This document shows positions 52,009-60,934 of a stretch of 64,000 nucleotides of DNA, piece after piece; positions within the stretch are counted from its first letter, which is position 1, and every line of letters begins with the position of its first letter. The notes under the pieces were generated by a model. That model searched no databases, was not told where the DNA came from, and saw only the letters and a list, made by a program, of their open reading frames with translations. The DNA lies in NCBI RefSeq assembly GCF_004353845.1, contig NZ_CP037864.1, forward strand, positions 3,162,001-3,226,000. The letters are read 5' to 3'. This DNA comes from Citrobacter arsenatis (GTDB lineage: Bacteria > Pseudomonadota > Gammaproteobacteria > Enterobacterales > Enterobacteriaceae). Both the position numbers and the translations under genes were made by a program.

Positions 52009-52640
52009 TGGACAAACAGCAACTGGAGACAACGGTCACCAAAGTTCTGGATGAAATGCGCGAGCGCCCTATTCCGCTGGGGATCTCTAATCGCCATATT
52101 CATCTTTGCGCTGAAGATTACGACCGTTTGTTTCCCAATCACCCTATTAGCGAGAAAAAAGGGCTGTTGCAGCCAGGACAATATGCGGCAGAGCAAACCG
52201 TCACGCTGGTGGGGCCAAAAGGTCAGTTAAAAAATGTGCGTTTACTCGGCCCACTGCGGAGCACCAGTCAGGTCGAAATTTCCCGAACCGACGCCCGCAC
52301 ATTGGGAATTGCTGCCCCGTTGCGGATGTCTGGCAATATCGAGGGCACGCCTGGCGTTCACCTCGTCAGTCCATTTGCTGAGCTGGACTTAACATCCGGG
52401 GTAATCGTTGCCCAACGGCATATCCATATGTCGCCACTCGATGCCCTGATCCTGCGGGTTTCCCATGGCGATAAAGTCTCTGTCGCCATAAATGGCGATG
52501 AACGTCGACTGATTTTCGATAACGTCGCCGTACGCGTTTCGCCGGATATGCGCCTTGAGATGCATATCGATACAGACGAAGCCAATGCTGCAGGCGCTGA
52601 TAATCCGCAGGCATTTGCCACACTGGTGAGCTCACGATGA
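52008..52640 (+). CDS. pduL: Phosphate propanoyltransferase PduL
   Basis: Converts propionyl-CoA and phosphate to propionyl-phosphate and recycles CoA inside the compartment. 210 residues; N-terminal encapsulation helix DKQQLETTVTKVLDEM, then two beta-barrel domains with metal-binding histidines in LGISNRHIHL (near 25-34) and VAQRHIHMSPLDAL (near 135). The ATG at 52008 is favoured over the GTG immediately before it. Overlaps pduM by 4 bases. Confidence 0.97.
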   Translation: MDKQQLETTVTKVLDEMRERPIPLGISNRHIHLCAEDYDRLFPNHPISEKKGLLQPGQYAAEQTVTLVGPKGQLKNVRLLGPLRSTSQVEISRTDARTLGIAAPLRMSGNIEGTPGVHLVSPFAELDLTSGVIVAQRHIHMSPLDALILRVSHGDKVSVAINGDERRLIFDNVAVRVSPDMRLEMHIDTDEANAAGADNPQAFATLVSSR

Positions 52641-53128
52641 ACAGCGAACTGCTGCAACGCATTATCGAGGAGGTTGTTTCCCGATTAAAAAAACGCGCGG
52701 AAAGCTCGCTTTCTCTTAGCGTCGCGCAGTTACGGGAAACTGATTCACGGACATTGTGCTGCCAGTACTCGTCGCTCCACCTCCTGCAGGTCGACCTGCC
52801 ATTACTGCAGCAAATTGCCGAGGGCAGCCCAGCCAACACGTCGGTGGTAACGATTCACGAAGCGCTGGCATGCGGAGTCCGCGTGAAAATTTCACTACAA
52901 CACCAATTGTTACCCGCGATCCCGGTGAAAAAACTCGCGCGTCTGCCGCTGGAGTTCAGTGATGAGCTGGGACGCATTATCGTTTTGCATCCTGAAAAAC
53001 TTCTCAGCTATGCCAACGTCGCCCAATTGAAGGATGGCGTGCTGGTGCTACGCCGTCGCTGTGTCGTGACGGCTCTGGCTCAGGAAGCGGTCGGTACGCG
53101 AAATATCCAATTAATTAAGCAGGAGTGA
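52637..53128 (+). CDS. pduM: Microcompartment structural protein PduM
   Basis: Component of unknown mechanism needed for proper compartment assembly in Salmonella. 163 residues; begins with an amphipathic helix NSELLQRIIEEVVSRL like other encapsulation signals. The remainder contains VTIHEALACGVRVKISLQH and repeated Leu-rich strands, with no recognised catalytic motif. Confidence 0.94.
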   Translation: MNSELLQRIIEEVVSRLKKRAESSLSLSVAQLRETDSRTLCCQYSSLHLLQVDLPLLQQIAEGSPANTSVVTIHEALACGVRVKISLQHQLLPAIPVKKLARLPLEFSDELGRIIVLHPEKLLSYANVAQLKDGVLVLRRRCVVTALAQEAVGTRNIQLIKQE

Positions 53129-53131
53129 GCT

Positions 53132-53407
53132 ATGCATCTGGCACGGGTTACAGGCGTTGTGGTTTCCACGCAAAAATCCCCATCACTGGTGGGAAAAAAA
53201 CTGTTGCTGGTACGTCGGGTGAGTGCTGATGGAGAGCTTCCCGCATCACCAGTAAGTGGAGATGAAGTTGCCGTTGATTCTGTCGGCGCAGGAACCGGAG
53301 AACTTGTATTACTCAGCAGCGGCTCCAGTGCCAGACACGTTTTTTCTGGCCCTAATGAGGCCATCGATTTGGCGATCGTCGGCATTGTCGACACGCTTTC
53401 TCGTTAG
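53132..53407 (+). CDS. pduN: Microcompartment vertex protein PduN
   Basis: Pentameric EutN/CcmL-type protein that caps the vertices of the icosahedral-like shell. 91 residues, beginning [23 protein letters not shown] and with [22 protein letters not shown] at the pentamer interface (shown in part), both typical. Three bases after pduM. Confidence 0.97.
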
Positions 53408-53415
53408 GAGGAACT

Positions 53416-54423
53416 ATGGCGATTTATACCCGCACTGGCGATGCCGGCACAACGGCCCTTTTTACCGGGCAACGCGTGAGCAAAACGCACCCACGCGTCG
53501 AGGCTTACGGTACGCTGGATGAACTTAATGCGGCGCTAAGCCTGTGCGTTTGTGCGGTGAAAAATCCACAACACCGCCTGTTACTTGAAAATATTCAGCT
53601 GCAGATTTTTTGGTTCAGTGCCGAACTGGCAAGCGAGAGCGAACAGCCTACACCAGAGCAGCGCTATATCAGCTCGGAAGAAATTGCAGCTCTAGAGGCC
53701 GCCATCGATACCGCAATGGGAAGAGTGTCGCCCCTGCGTAGTTTTATTTTACCTGGCCGCAGCGAAGCTGCCAGCCGTCTGCACTTTGCCCGCACGCTGG
53801 CTCGTCGCGCAGAGAGACGGCTGGTCGAACTCTCCACCGAGATCTCCGTCAGGCACGTGCTGATGCGTTATATCAATCGCCTTTCCGACTGCTTATACGC
53901 GCTTGCGCGAGCAGAAGATCATGACGCCCATCAAAACGACATTATTCAGAAAGTGGCGGAGCGCTATCTCGCCGCCACTCGAACCTCAGCCATCAGGGAG
54001 CCGGCTATGTCGCTGTCTTTTCAGGAACTCCACCAACTCACTCGCGCTGCGGTAACGAGAGCAGAAGAACTTCGGGTTCCGGTTGTCATCAGCATTGTTG
54101 ATGCGAACGGGACCCAAACGGTGGCCTGGCGTATGCCTGACGCATTACTCGTCAGTAGCGAACTGGCACCGAAGAAAGCCTGGACTGCCGTGGCGATGAA
54201 AACCGCCACGCATGAGCTGTCCTCAGCGGTACAACCAGGCGCCGCGCTTTATGGTCTGGAAAGCCATATGCAGGGAAAAGTCGTCACCTTCGGTGGCGGG
54301 TACGCATTATGGCGTGAAGGTTTACTCCTTGGGGGTCTTGGCATCAGCGGGGGAAGCGTTGAGCAGGATATGGACATTGCAGAAACGGCCATTGCGGCGA
54401 TTAACGTGAGAACACATCAATGA
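53416..54423 (+). CDS. pduO: ATP:cob(I)alamin adenosyltransferase PduO
   Basis: Makes adenosylcobalamin for the dehydratase. 335 residues in two parts: the N-terminal adenosyltransferase (about 1-185) with YTRTGDAGTTALFTGQRVSK, SFILPGRSEAASRLHFAR and the RRAERRLVEL helix, and a C-terminal GlcG/DUF336 domain (about 198-335, from MSLSFQELHQLTRAAV) which binds haem in relatives. An in-frame ATG at 54007 opens the second domain. GGAGGAAC precedes the start. Overlaps pduP by 4 bases. Confidence 0.96.
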   Translation: MAIYTRTGDAGTTALFTGQRVSKTHPRVEAYGTLDELNAALSLCVCAVKNPQHRLLLENIQLQIFWFSAELASESEQPTPEQRYISSEEIAALEAAIDTAMGRVSPLRSFILPGRSEAASRLHFARTLARRAERRLVELSTEISVRHVLMRYINRLSDCLYALARAEDHDAHQNDIIQKVAERYLAATRTSAIREPAMSLSFQELHQLTRAAVTRAEELRVPVVISIVDANGTQTVAWRMPDALLVSSELAPKKAWTAVAMKTATHELSSAVQPGAALYGLESHMQGKVVTFGGGYALWREGLLLGGLGISGGSVEQDMDIAETAIAAINVRTHQ

Positions 54424-55805
54424 ATACTTCAGAACTTGAAACCCTTATTCGTAACATTTTGAGTGAGCAACTCGCCCCGGCAAAAACAGACGTTAAGAGC
54501 AACGGAATTTTTCCGTCGGTTGGCGAAGCGATCGATGCCGCTCATCAGGCTTTTCTGCGTTACCAGCAATGTCCATTGAAAACCCGCAGCGCCATCATAA
54601 ATGCCCTGCGCGAAGAACTGACGCCTCAACTGGCTTCACTGGCTGCCGAGAGCGCTGCCGAAACGGGAATGGGCAACAAAGAGGATAAGTTCCTTAAAAA
54701 TAAAGCAGCGCTGGATAACACGCCGGGTATCGAAGATCTCACCACCACGGCGCTAACCGGCGACGGCGGCATGGTGTTATTTGAGTATTCTCCATTTGGC
54801 GTAATTGGCTCCGTCGCCCCCAGTACCAACCCGACGGAAACCATTATTAACAACAGCATCAGTATGCTGGCTGCGGGAAACAGCGTTTATTTTAGCCCGC
54901 ATCCGGGTGCTAAAGCGGTTTCACTGAAGCTGATTGCCATGATTGAAGATATTGCTTTTCGCTGCTGCGGGATTCGCAATCTTGTCGTCACGGTCACAGA
55001 ACCCACTTTTGAGGCTACCCAGCAGATGATGGCGCACCCTAAAATCGCAGTTCTGGCGATTACCGGTGGTCCAGGCATTGTTGCTATGGGCATGAAAAGC
55101 GGGAAAAAAGTCATTGGCGCAGGCGCAGGCAATCCGCCCTGCATTGTTGATGAAACAGCCGACCTGGTTAAGGCGGCGGAGGATATCATCAATGGCGCAT
55201 CCTTTGATTACAACCTCCCCTGCATTGCTGAGAAAAGCCTGATTGTTGTTGATGCCGTTGCCGAACGCCTGGTTCAACAGATGCAGTCTTTTGGTGCGAT
55301 GCTTCTCAATAGCGAAGAGGTAGACAAACTGCGCGCAGCCTGTCTGTCAGAAGGCATGGCTAATAAAAAACTGGTAGGGAAAAGCCCGGCAACCTTACTG
55401 GAAGCGGCGGGAATACCGGTTCCGGCTAAAGCACCTCGATTACTGATAGGCATCGCCAAGGCAGATGACCCGTGGGTTACCAGTGAGCAATTGATGCCAA
55501 TGCTTCCCGTCGTCATGGTGAGCGATTTTGACAGTGCGTTAACCCTGGCACTGAAGGTTGAAGAGGGATTGCATCACACCGCCATTATGCATTCGCAGAA
55601 TGTGTCACGTTTGAACCTTGCCGCGCGCACGCTTCAGACCTCCATCTTTGTGAAAAATGGCCCCTCTTACGCCGGGATTGGCGTGGGTGGTGAAGGCTTT
55701 ACAACTTTCACTATTGCGACGCCAACCGGCGAAGGAACAACATCTGCGCGCACGTTCGCACGCTCTCGTCGTTGTGTGCTGACAAACGGTTTTTCTATTC
55801 GCTAA
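54420..55805 (+). CDS. pduP: CoA-acylating propionaldehyde dehydrogenase PduP
   Basis: Oxidises propionaldehyde to propionyl-CoA with NAD+ in the compartment lumen. 461 residues (Salmonella 464). N-terminal encapsulation helix NTSELETLIRNILSEQL, NAD-binding region with FGVIGSVAPSTNPTET, and the catalytic Cys in DYNLPCIAEKSL (near 268). Closes with SFARSRRCVL-type text. Directly followed by pduQ. Confidence 0.97.
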   Translation: MNTSELETLIRNILSEQLAPAKTDVKSNGIFPSVGEAIDAAHQAFLRYQQCPLKTRSAIINALREELTPQLASLAAESAAETGMGNKEDKFLKNKAALDNTPGIEDLTTTALTGDGGMVLFEYSPFGVIGSVAPSTNPTETIINNSISMLAAGNSVYFSPHPGAKAVSLKLIAMIEDIAFRCCGIRNLVVTVTEPTFEATQQMMAHPKIAVLAITGGPGIVAMGMKSGKKVIGAGAGNPPCIVDETADLVKAAEDIINGASFDYNLPCIAEKSLIVVDAVAERLVQQMQSFGAMLLNSEEVDKLRAACLSEGMANKKLVGKSPATLLEAAGIPVPAKAPRLLIGIAKADDPWVTSEQLMPMLPVVMVSDFDSALTLALKVEEGLHHTAIMHSQNVSRLNLAARTLQTSIFVKNGPSYAGIGVGGEGFTTFTIATPTGEGTTSARTFARSRRCVLTNGFSIR

Positions 55806-55815
55806 TGGGGCCGTT

Positions 55816-56928
55816 ATGAAAAGCTTTTCACTGCAAACTCGATTGTACAGCGGCCAGGGAAGTCTGGATGTGCTCAAGCGCTTCACGAATAAGCATATCT
55901 GGATTATCTGCGATGGTTTTCTCGCGCGTTCTCCCCTGATTGAAAAGCTGCGCGACGCTCTACCAGCGGATAACCGCATCAGTATTTTCAGCGATATCAC
56001 CCCCGATCCCACCATTAGCACAGTAGTTCAAGGGATTGCGCAAATGCAGTCCCTGCGACCGGATGTCGTCATTGGTTTTGGTGGTGGCTCAGCACTGGAC
56101 GCAGCAAAAGCCATCGTCTGGTTCAGCCGACAGTTCGGTATTGAAATTGAAACCTGTGTCGCTATCCCCACCACCAGCGGCACAGGCTCGGAGGTTACCA
56201 GCGCCTGCGTGATTAGCGATCCGGATAAAGGCATTAAATATCCATTATTTAATAATGCGCTTTATCCGGACATGGCCATCCTGGATCCGATGCTGGTCGT
56301 CAGCGTTCCGCCAGCCATAACCGCGAATACCGGCATGGACGTGTTAACGCATGCACTGGAAGCTTACGTGTCCACGAAGGCAAGCGACTTCACTGACGCG
56401 CTGGCTGAAAAAGCAGCACAAATCGTCTTCCAGTACCTACCTGTCGCCGTTAGTAAAGGCGAGTGCCTGGCAACCAGAGGGAAAATGCACAACGCGTCAA
56501 CGCTCGCGGGAATGGCATTTAGTCAGGCCGGACTGGGGATCAATCATGCGATTGCCCATCAATTGGGCGGTCAGTTTCATCTGCCGCACGGGCTTGCCAA
56601 TGCGCTACTGCTGACCCATGTCATTCATTTTAATGCCCGCGATCCGCGGGCTGCAAAGCGCTATGCCCGTTTCGCTAAAGCCTGTCACTTATGCCCGGAT
56701 AACGCGAACGATACTGCGGCATTGAATGCGCTCATTCGTCATATCGAGCTACTCAAAAAACAGTGCGCGTTACCTTCTTTTGTTGACGCGCTTAAAGACG
56801 GAAAGCAAGCCTGGTCACAACGTATACCGTCGATGGTTCAGGCCGCGCTGGCTGACGTCACGCTGCAAACCAATCCTCGTGTTGCCGACGCCAGTGCCAT
56901 GCAGGAACTGCTTGAGGAATTATTATGA
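55816..56928 (+). CDS. pduQ: 1-Propanol dehydrogenase PduQ
   Basis: Iron-dependent alcohol dehydrogenase that reduces propionaldehyde to 1-propanol and regenerates NAD+ inside the compartment. 370 residues: nucleotide site GFGGGSALDAAKAI near 92, metal ligands in NTGMDVLTHALEAYVS and in GINHAIAHQLGGQFHLPHGLAN (cited as INHAIAHQLGG and LPHGLANALLL). Ten bases after pduP; overlaps pduS by 4. Confidence 0.96.
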   Translation: MKSFSLQTRLYSGQGSLDVLKRFTNKHIWIICDGFLARSPLIEKLRDALPADNRISIFSDITPDPTISTVVQGIAQMQSLRPDVVIGFGGGSALDAAKAIVWFSRQFGIEIETCVAIPTTSGTGSEVTSACVISDPDKGIKYPLFNNALYPDMAILDPMLVVSVPPAITANTGMDVLTHALEAYVSTKASDFTDALAEKAAQIVFQYLPVAVSKGECLATRGKMHNASTLAGMAFSQAGLGINHAIAHQLGGQFHLPHGLANALLLTHVIHFNARDPRAAKRYARFAKACHLCPDNANDTAALNALIRHIELLKKQCALPSFVDALKDGKQAWSQRIPSMVQAALADVTLQTNPRVADASAMQELLEELL

Positions 56929-58280
56929 AGACAGCCATGACGCCAGAGTCCACGCTTTATGATGCGCAAACAATTCGCGAACGCGTTCGCGCTGCGGGAG
57001 TTGTCGGGGCCGGAGGCGCGGGCTTTCCTGCTCACGTAAAATTACAGGCGCAGGTCGATACGTTTCTGGTCAATGCGGCAGAGTGTGAGCCGATGTTGAA
57101 AGTTGACCAGCAGTTGATGGCCGTCCAGGCTGAGCGACTTATTCGCGGCGTTCAATATGCAATGACGGCGACCGGAGCCAGTGCCGGTATTATTGCGCTC
57201 AAAGAGAAATACCAAAAGGCTATCAATGCGTTAACGCCCCTTCTGCCTGCCGGGATTCGCTTACATATTTTGCCTGACGTCTACCCTGCAGGTGACGAGG
57301 TTTTGACCATCTGGATGGCAACGGGTCGGAGAGTTCCGCCTGCCGCGCTGCCGGTCAGCGTCGGCGTGGTGGTCAATAACGTCCAGACCGTGCTCAACAT
57401 CGCCAGAGCAGTTGAACAGCAGTACCCCGTAACGCGTCGAACCCTGACCATTAACGGCGCAGTCGCCAAACCAATCACTCTCACTGTCCCTATCGGAATT
57501 TCTTTACGTGATGTTCTGGCGCTGGCCGGTGGGGCAACCGTTGACGATCCCGGCTTTATTAATGGGGGTCCGATGATGGGCAGCCTGATTACTTCACTCG
57601 ATACTCCCGTAAGCAAAACCACCGGGGGCCTGCTGGTTTTGCCGAAGTCTCATGCGTTGATTCAGAGGCGAATGCAGGATGAACGTACGGTGCTTTCTGT
57701 AGCAAAAACCGTTTGCGAGCAGTGCCGTTTGTGTACGGATTTGTGCCCAAGGCATTTGATCGGCCATGAATTATCACCACACCTGCTGGTTCGTGCGGTT
57801 AATTATCAGCAGGCTGCCACACCACAATTGCTACTCACGGCCCTGACCTGTTCAGAATGCAATGTGTGTGAAAGCGTAGCCTGTCCGGTTGGGATTTCAC
57901 CGATGCGAATCAACCGCATGCTTAAACGCGAGTTGCGGGCGCTCAACCATCGTTATGAAGGGCCGCTAAATCCTGAGGATGAAATGGCGAAGTACCGGCT
58001 AATCCCGGTTAAGCGCCTTATCGCCAAACTAGGTCTTAGCGACTGGTATCACGATGCGCCACTGGCGGAGACAGATTATTCCACAGATAAAACGACGCTG
58101 TTGCTACGCCAACATATTGGTGCCAGTGCCATTCCATGTGTACAGCAGGGCGAACGCGTTGCTCGTGGTCAATGCGTTGCCGATGTGCCATCCGGTGCAT
58201 TAGGCGCACCTGTCCACGCCAGTATTGACGGCATTGTCAGCGAAATCACTGAGCAATCCATCACGGTAATAAGAGGTTAA
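56925..58280 (+). CDS. pduS: Cobalamin reductase PduS
   Basis: Flavoprotein that reduces cob(III)/cob(II)alamin for PduO. 451 residues resembling RnfC: a flavin site with GVVGAGGAGFPAHVKL near 25, an SLBB-like domain around 165-250, and two ferredoxin clusters CEQCRLCTDLCP (near 263) and CSECNVCESVACP (near 307). Ends with a lipoyl/biotin-like hairpin domain. PduT follows 2 bases later and may pass electrons to it. Confidence 0.96.
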   Translation: MKTAMTPESTLYDAQTIRERVRAAGVVGAGGAGFPAHVKLQAQVDTFLVNAAECEPMLKVDQQLMAVQAERLIRGVQYAMTATGASAGIIALKEKYQKAINALTPLLPAGIRLHILPDVYPAGDEVLTIWMATGRRVPPAALPVSVGVVVNNVQTVLNIARAVEQQYPVTRRTLTINGAVAKPITLTVPIGISLRDVLALAGGATVDDPGFINGGPMMGSLITSLDTPVSKTTGGLLVLPKSHALIQRRMQDERTVLSVAKTVCEQCRLCTDLCPRHLIGHELSPHLLVRAVNYQQAATPQLLLTALTCSECNVCESVACPVGISPMRINRMLKRELRALNHRYEGPLNPEDEMAKYRLIPVKRLIAKLGLSDWYHDAPLAETDYSTDKTTLLLRQHIGASAIPCVQQGERVARGQCVADVPSGALGAPVHASIDGIVSEITEQSITVIRG

Positions 58281-58282
58281 TC

Positions 58283-58837
58283 ATGTCTCAGGCTATAGGG
58301 ATTTTAGAACTCACCAGCATTGCCAAAGGAATGGAAGCTGGCGATGCCATGTTAAAAAGCGCGAATGTGAATTTACTGGTCAGCAAGACCATCTGCCCGG
58401 GAAAATTTTTGCTCATGCTCGGTGGTGACGTAGGTGCCGTACAGCAGGCGATTGCCACTGGAACATCTCTGGCTGGCGATATGCTCGTCGACAGTCTGGT
58501 ACTCCCCAATATTCACGCCAGCGTACTCCCCGCAATCAGCGGACTAAACAGCGTGGATAAGCGTCAGGCCGTTGGCATTGTCGAAACATGGAGCGTTGCG
58601 GCCTGCATCTGCGCCGCCGACCGGGCGGTTAAAGCCTCCAACGTTACGCTGGTACGCGTCCATATGGCATTTGGTATTGGCGGCAAGTGCTACATGGTCG
58701 TTGCCGGCGATGTGTCTGATGTGAATAACGCCGTGACGGTTGCCAGTGAAAGTGCGGGTGAAAAAGGTCTTCTGGTTTACCGCTCGGTTATACCTCGTCC
58801 GCATGAAAGCATGTGGCGACAGATGGTGGAGGGATAA
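58283..58837 (+). CDS. pduT: Microcompartment shell trimer with Fe-S site PduT
   Basis: Tandem-BMC shell protein, 184 residues, trimeric. The Cys in SKTICPGKF (near residue 38) lies at the threefold pore and ligates a 4Fe-4S cluster in Salmonella PduT, thought to move electrons across the shell to PduS. Domain borders about 1-90 and 91-184. The stop and the pduU start share one base. Confidence 0.96.
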
Positions 58838-59187
58838 TGGAAAGACAACCCACCACGGATCGTATGATTCAGGAATATGTTCCTGGTAAGCAGGTCACAC
58901 TGGCGCATCTTATCGCCAATCCTGGAAAGGATCTGTTCAAGAAACTGGGATTACCAGAGTCGGTTTCTGCAATCGGTATTTTGACCATTACCCCCAGCGA
59001 GGCCTCAATCATCGCCTGTGATATCGCCACGAAATCCGGGGCGGTAGAGATTGGTTTTCTCGACCGGTTTACCGGCGCAGTAGTACTGACGGGCGATGTT
59101 TCCGCCGTTGAGTACGCGTTGAAACAGGTAACCCGAACGCTGGGCGAAATGATGCGTTTTACCGCTTGTCCCATTACCCGGACGTAA
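58837..59187 (+). CDS. pduU: Microcompartment shell protein PduU
   Basis: Circularly permuted BMC-H protein, 116 residues, whose N-terminal strands ([20 protein letters not shown]) form a small barrel plugging the pore in Salmonella PduU. Identical in length to that protein. The start at 58837 overlaps the pduT stop (TAATG) and follows GGAGGG; the longer open frame is pduT sequence. Confidence 0.97.
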
Positions 59188-59190
59188 CGC

Positions 59191-59643
59191 ATGAAACGCA
59201 TAATGCTAATTGGCCCCAGCCAGTGCGGTAAAACGTCGCTCACGCAGTGCATGCGGGGAGAAGCGCTTCACTATCAGAAGACCCAGGCCATAGTCTGGTC
59301 TCCCACGACAATAGACACACCGGGTGAATATCTCGAAAACCGCTGCCTGTACAGCGCACTACTGGCCAGCGCCTGTGAAGCAGACATCATCGCGCTGGTT
59401 CTCAATGCTGACGCGCCGTGGTCACCCTTTTCTCCTGGTTTTACTGGACCAATGAACCGTCCCGTTATCGGTCTCGTCACCAAGGCCGATTTAGCCAACC
59501 CGCAGCGTATTTCTCTCGTGGAGAGTTGGTTAGTTCAGGCTGGCGCGCAAAAAGTATTTGTCACCAGCGCGCTGGAGAATACCGGAGTCGATGAGATGTT
59601 CATTTTTCTCAATGCAAAGGAACCTTCATGTCTCATAAAATAA
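59191..59643 (+). CDS. pduV: Ras-like GTPase-type protein PduV
   Basis: EutP/PduV family, 150 residues, with P-loop GPSQCGKTSL (near 8-17), G3 DTPGEY and the G4 stretch VTKADL. Proposed to link the compartment to cytoskeletal filaments and to bind through its N-terminus; function is not settled. Its end overlaps pduW by 16 bases. Confidence 0.94.
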   Translation: MKRIMLIGPSQCGKTSLTQCMRGEALHYQKTQAIVWSPTTIDTPGEYLENRCLYSALLASACEADIIALVLNADAPWSPFSPGFTGPMNRPVIGLVTKADLANPQRISLVESWLVQAGAQKVFVTSALENTGVDEMFIFLNAKEPSCLIK

Positions 59644-60842
59644 TGGCCATTAATGCAGGTAGTTCCTCGCTTAAGTTTCAGCTACTGGCGATGCCGCAGG
59701 GTGAAATGATTTGCCAGGGACTGATCGAACGTATCGGTATGTCTGATGCGCAGGTCACCCTAAAAGCGCCAGCACAGAAATGGCAGGAGACTTTGCCCGT
59801 AGCCGATCACCGTGAAGCAGTAACGCTACTGCTGGAAAAACTGCTCAGTCACAATATTATCAGCAGTCTGGAAGAGATCGACGGCGTTGGCCACCGCGTC
59901 GCGCACGGCGGTGAATCCTTTAAAGATTCCGCGCTGGTTACCGATGAAACACTGGCGGAAATCGAACGCCTTGCGGAACTGGCACCGCTCCATAATCCGG
60001 TGAATGCGTTGGGAATTGCGGTATTCCGCCAGCTGTTGCCGAAAACACCTGCCGTTGCGGTTTTTGACACGGCTTTTCATCAGACTCTTGATGAGCCCTC
60101 ATTCATCTATCCCCTGCCCTGGCGCTACTATTCAGAGTTGGGTATTCGTCGTTATGGTTTTCATGGCACCAGCCACAAGTACGTCAGCGCTAAGCTGGCC
60201 GAAAAGCTGGGCGTGCCGCTCAGCGCTTTGCGCGTTGTTTGTTGTCATCTGGGCAACGGCAGCAGCATCTGCGCTATCAAAGGCGGGCAATCGGTGAATA
60301 CGTCTATGGGCTTTACGCCGCAGTCTGGCGTAATGATGGGCACACGAAGTGGCGATATTGATCCATCCATTTTGCCATGGATAGCCCTGCGCGAAGGCAA
60401 AACTCCGCAGCAACTCAACCAATTGCTCAACAATGAGTCTGGATTACTCGGTGTTTCTGGTATTTCACCCGACTATCGTGATGTTGAACATGCCGCAGAT
60501 ACGGGCAATCACCAGGCAGCACTGGCGTTGACGCTTTTTGCCGAGCGGATTCGCGCCACTATCGGTAGCTACATTATGCAGATGGGCGGACTGGATGCGC
60601 TGGTGTTTACCGGGGGAATTGGCGAGAACTCAGCACGGGCCCGCACCGCAATTTGTCACAACCTGAATTTCTTAGGACTGGCCGTTGATGAAGAAAAAAA
60701 TCAGCGTAATGCCACCTTTATTCAGACGGAAAATGCGGTGGTTAAAGTGGCGGTAATTAATACCAATGAAGAGCTGATGATAGCCCATGATGTAATGCGT
60801 TTAGCGATATCAGAAACTGTGACATTGGGCATTCCCGCCTGA
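59628..60842 (+). CDS. pduW: Propionate kinase PduW
   Basis: Acetate-kinase family enzyme turning propionyl-phosphate and ADP into propionate and ATP, the energy-yielding end of the pathway. 404 residues: INAGSSSLKFQLLAMP at the N-terminus, GHRVAHGGESF near 87, GFHGTSHKYVS near 180 and CHLGNGSSICAIKGG near 208. Cytosolic; no encapsulation helix. A 92-base gap follows. Confidence 0.97.
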   Translation: MSHKIMAINAGSSSLKFQLLAMPQGEMICQGLIERIGMSDAQVTLKAPAQKWQETLPVADHREAVTLLLEKLLSHNIISSLEEIDGVGHRVAHGGESFKDSALVTDETLAEIERLAELAPLHNPVNALGIAVFRQLLPKTPAVAVFDTAFHQTLDEPSFIYPLPWRYYSELGIRRYGFHGTSHKYVSAKLAEKLGVPLSALRVVCCHLGNGSSICAIKGGQSVNTSMGFTPQSGVMMGTRSGDIDPSILPWIALREGKTPQQLNQLLNNESGLLGVSGISPDYRDVEHAADTGNHQAALALTLFAERIRATIGSYIMQMGGLDALVFTGGIGENSARARTAICHNLNFLGLAVDEEKNQRNATFIQTENAVVKVAVINTNEELMIAHDVMRLAISETVTLGIPA

Positions 60843-60844
60843 CA

Positions 60845-60868
60845 TTGCCGCACCGCAAATTGCGGCAA
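60845..60868 (+). other. Hairpin between pduW and pduX
   Basis: TTGCCGCA (60845-60852) pairs with TGCGGCAA (60861-60868), just after the pduW stop and with no following T run. Likely an mRNA-stability or partial attenuation element before the weakly expressed pduX; inference. Confidence 0.45.
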
Positions 60869-60934
60869 ATCATGGTAATAGCGCGATCGCCATGACACTA
60901 TGCGCCGAGGATTGCTGAACACAAAGGTGAAGAC

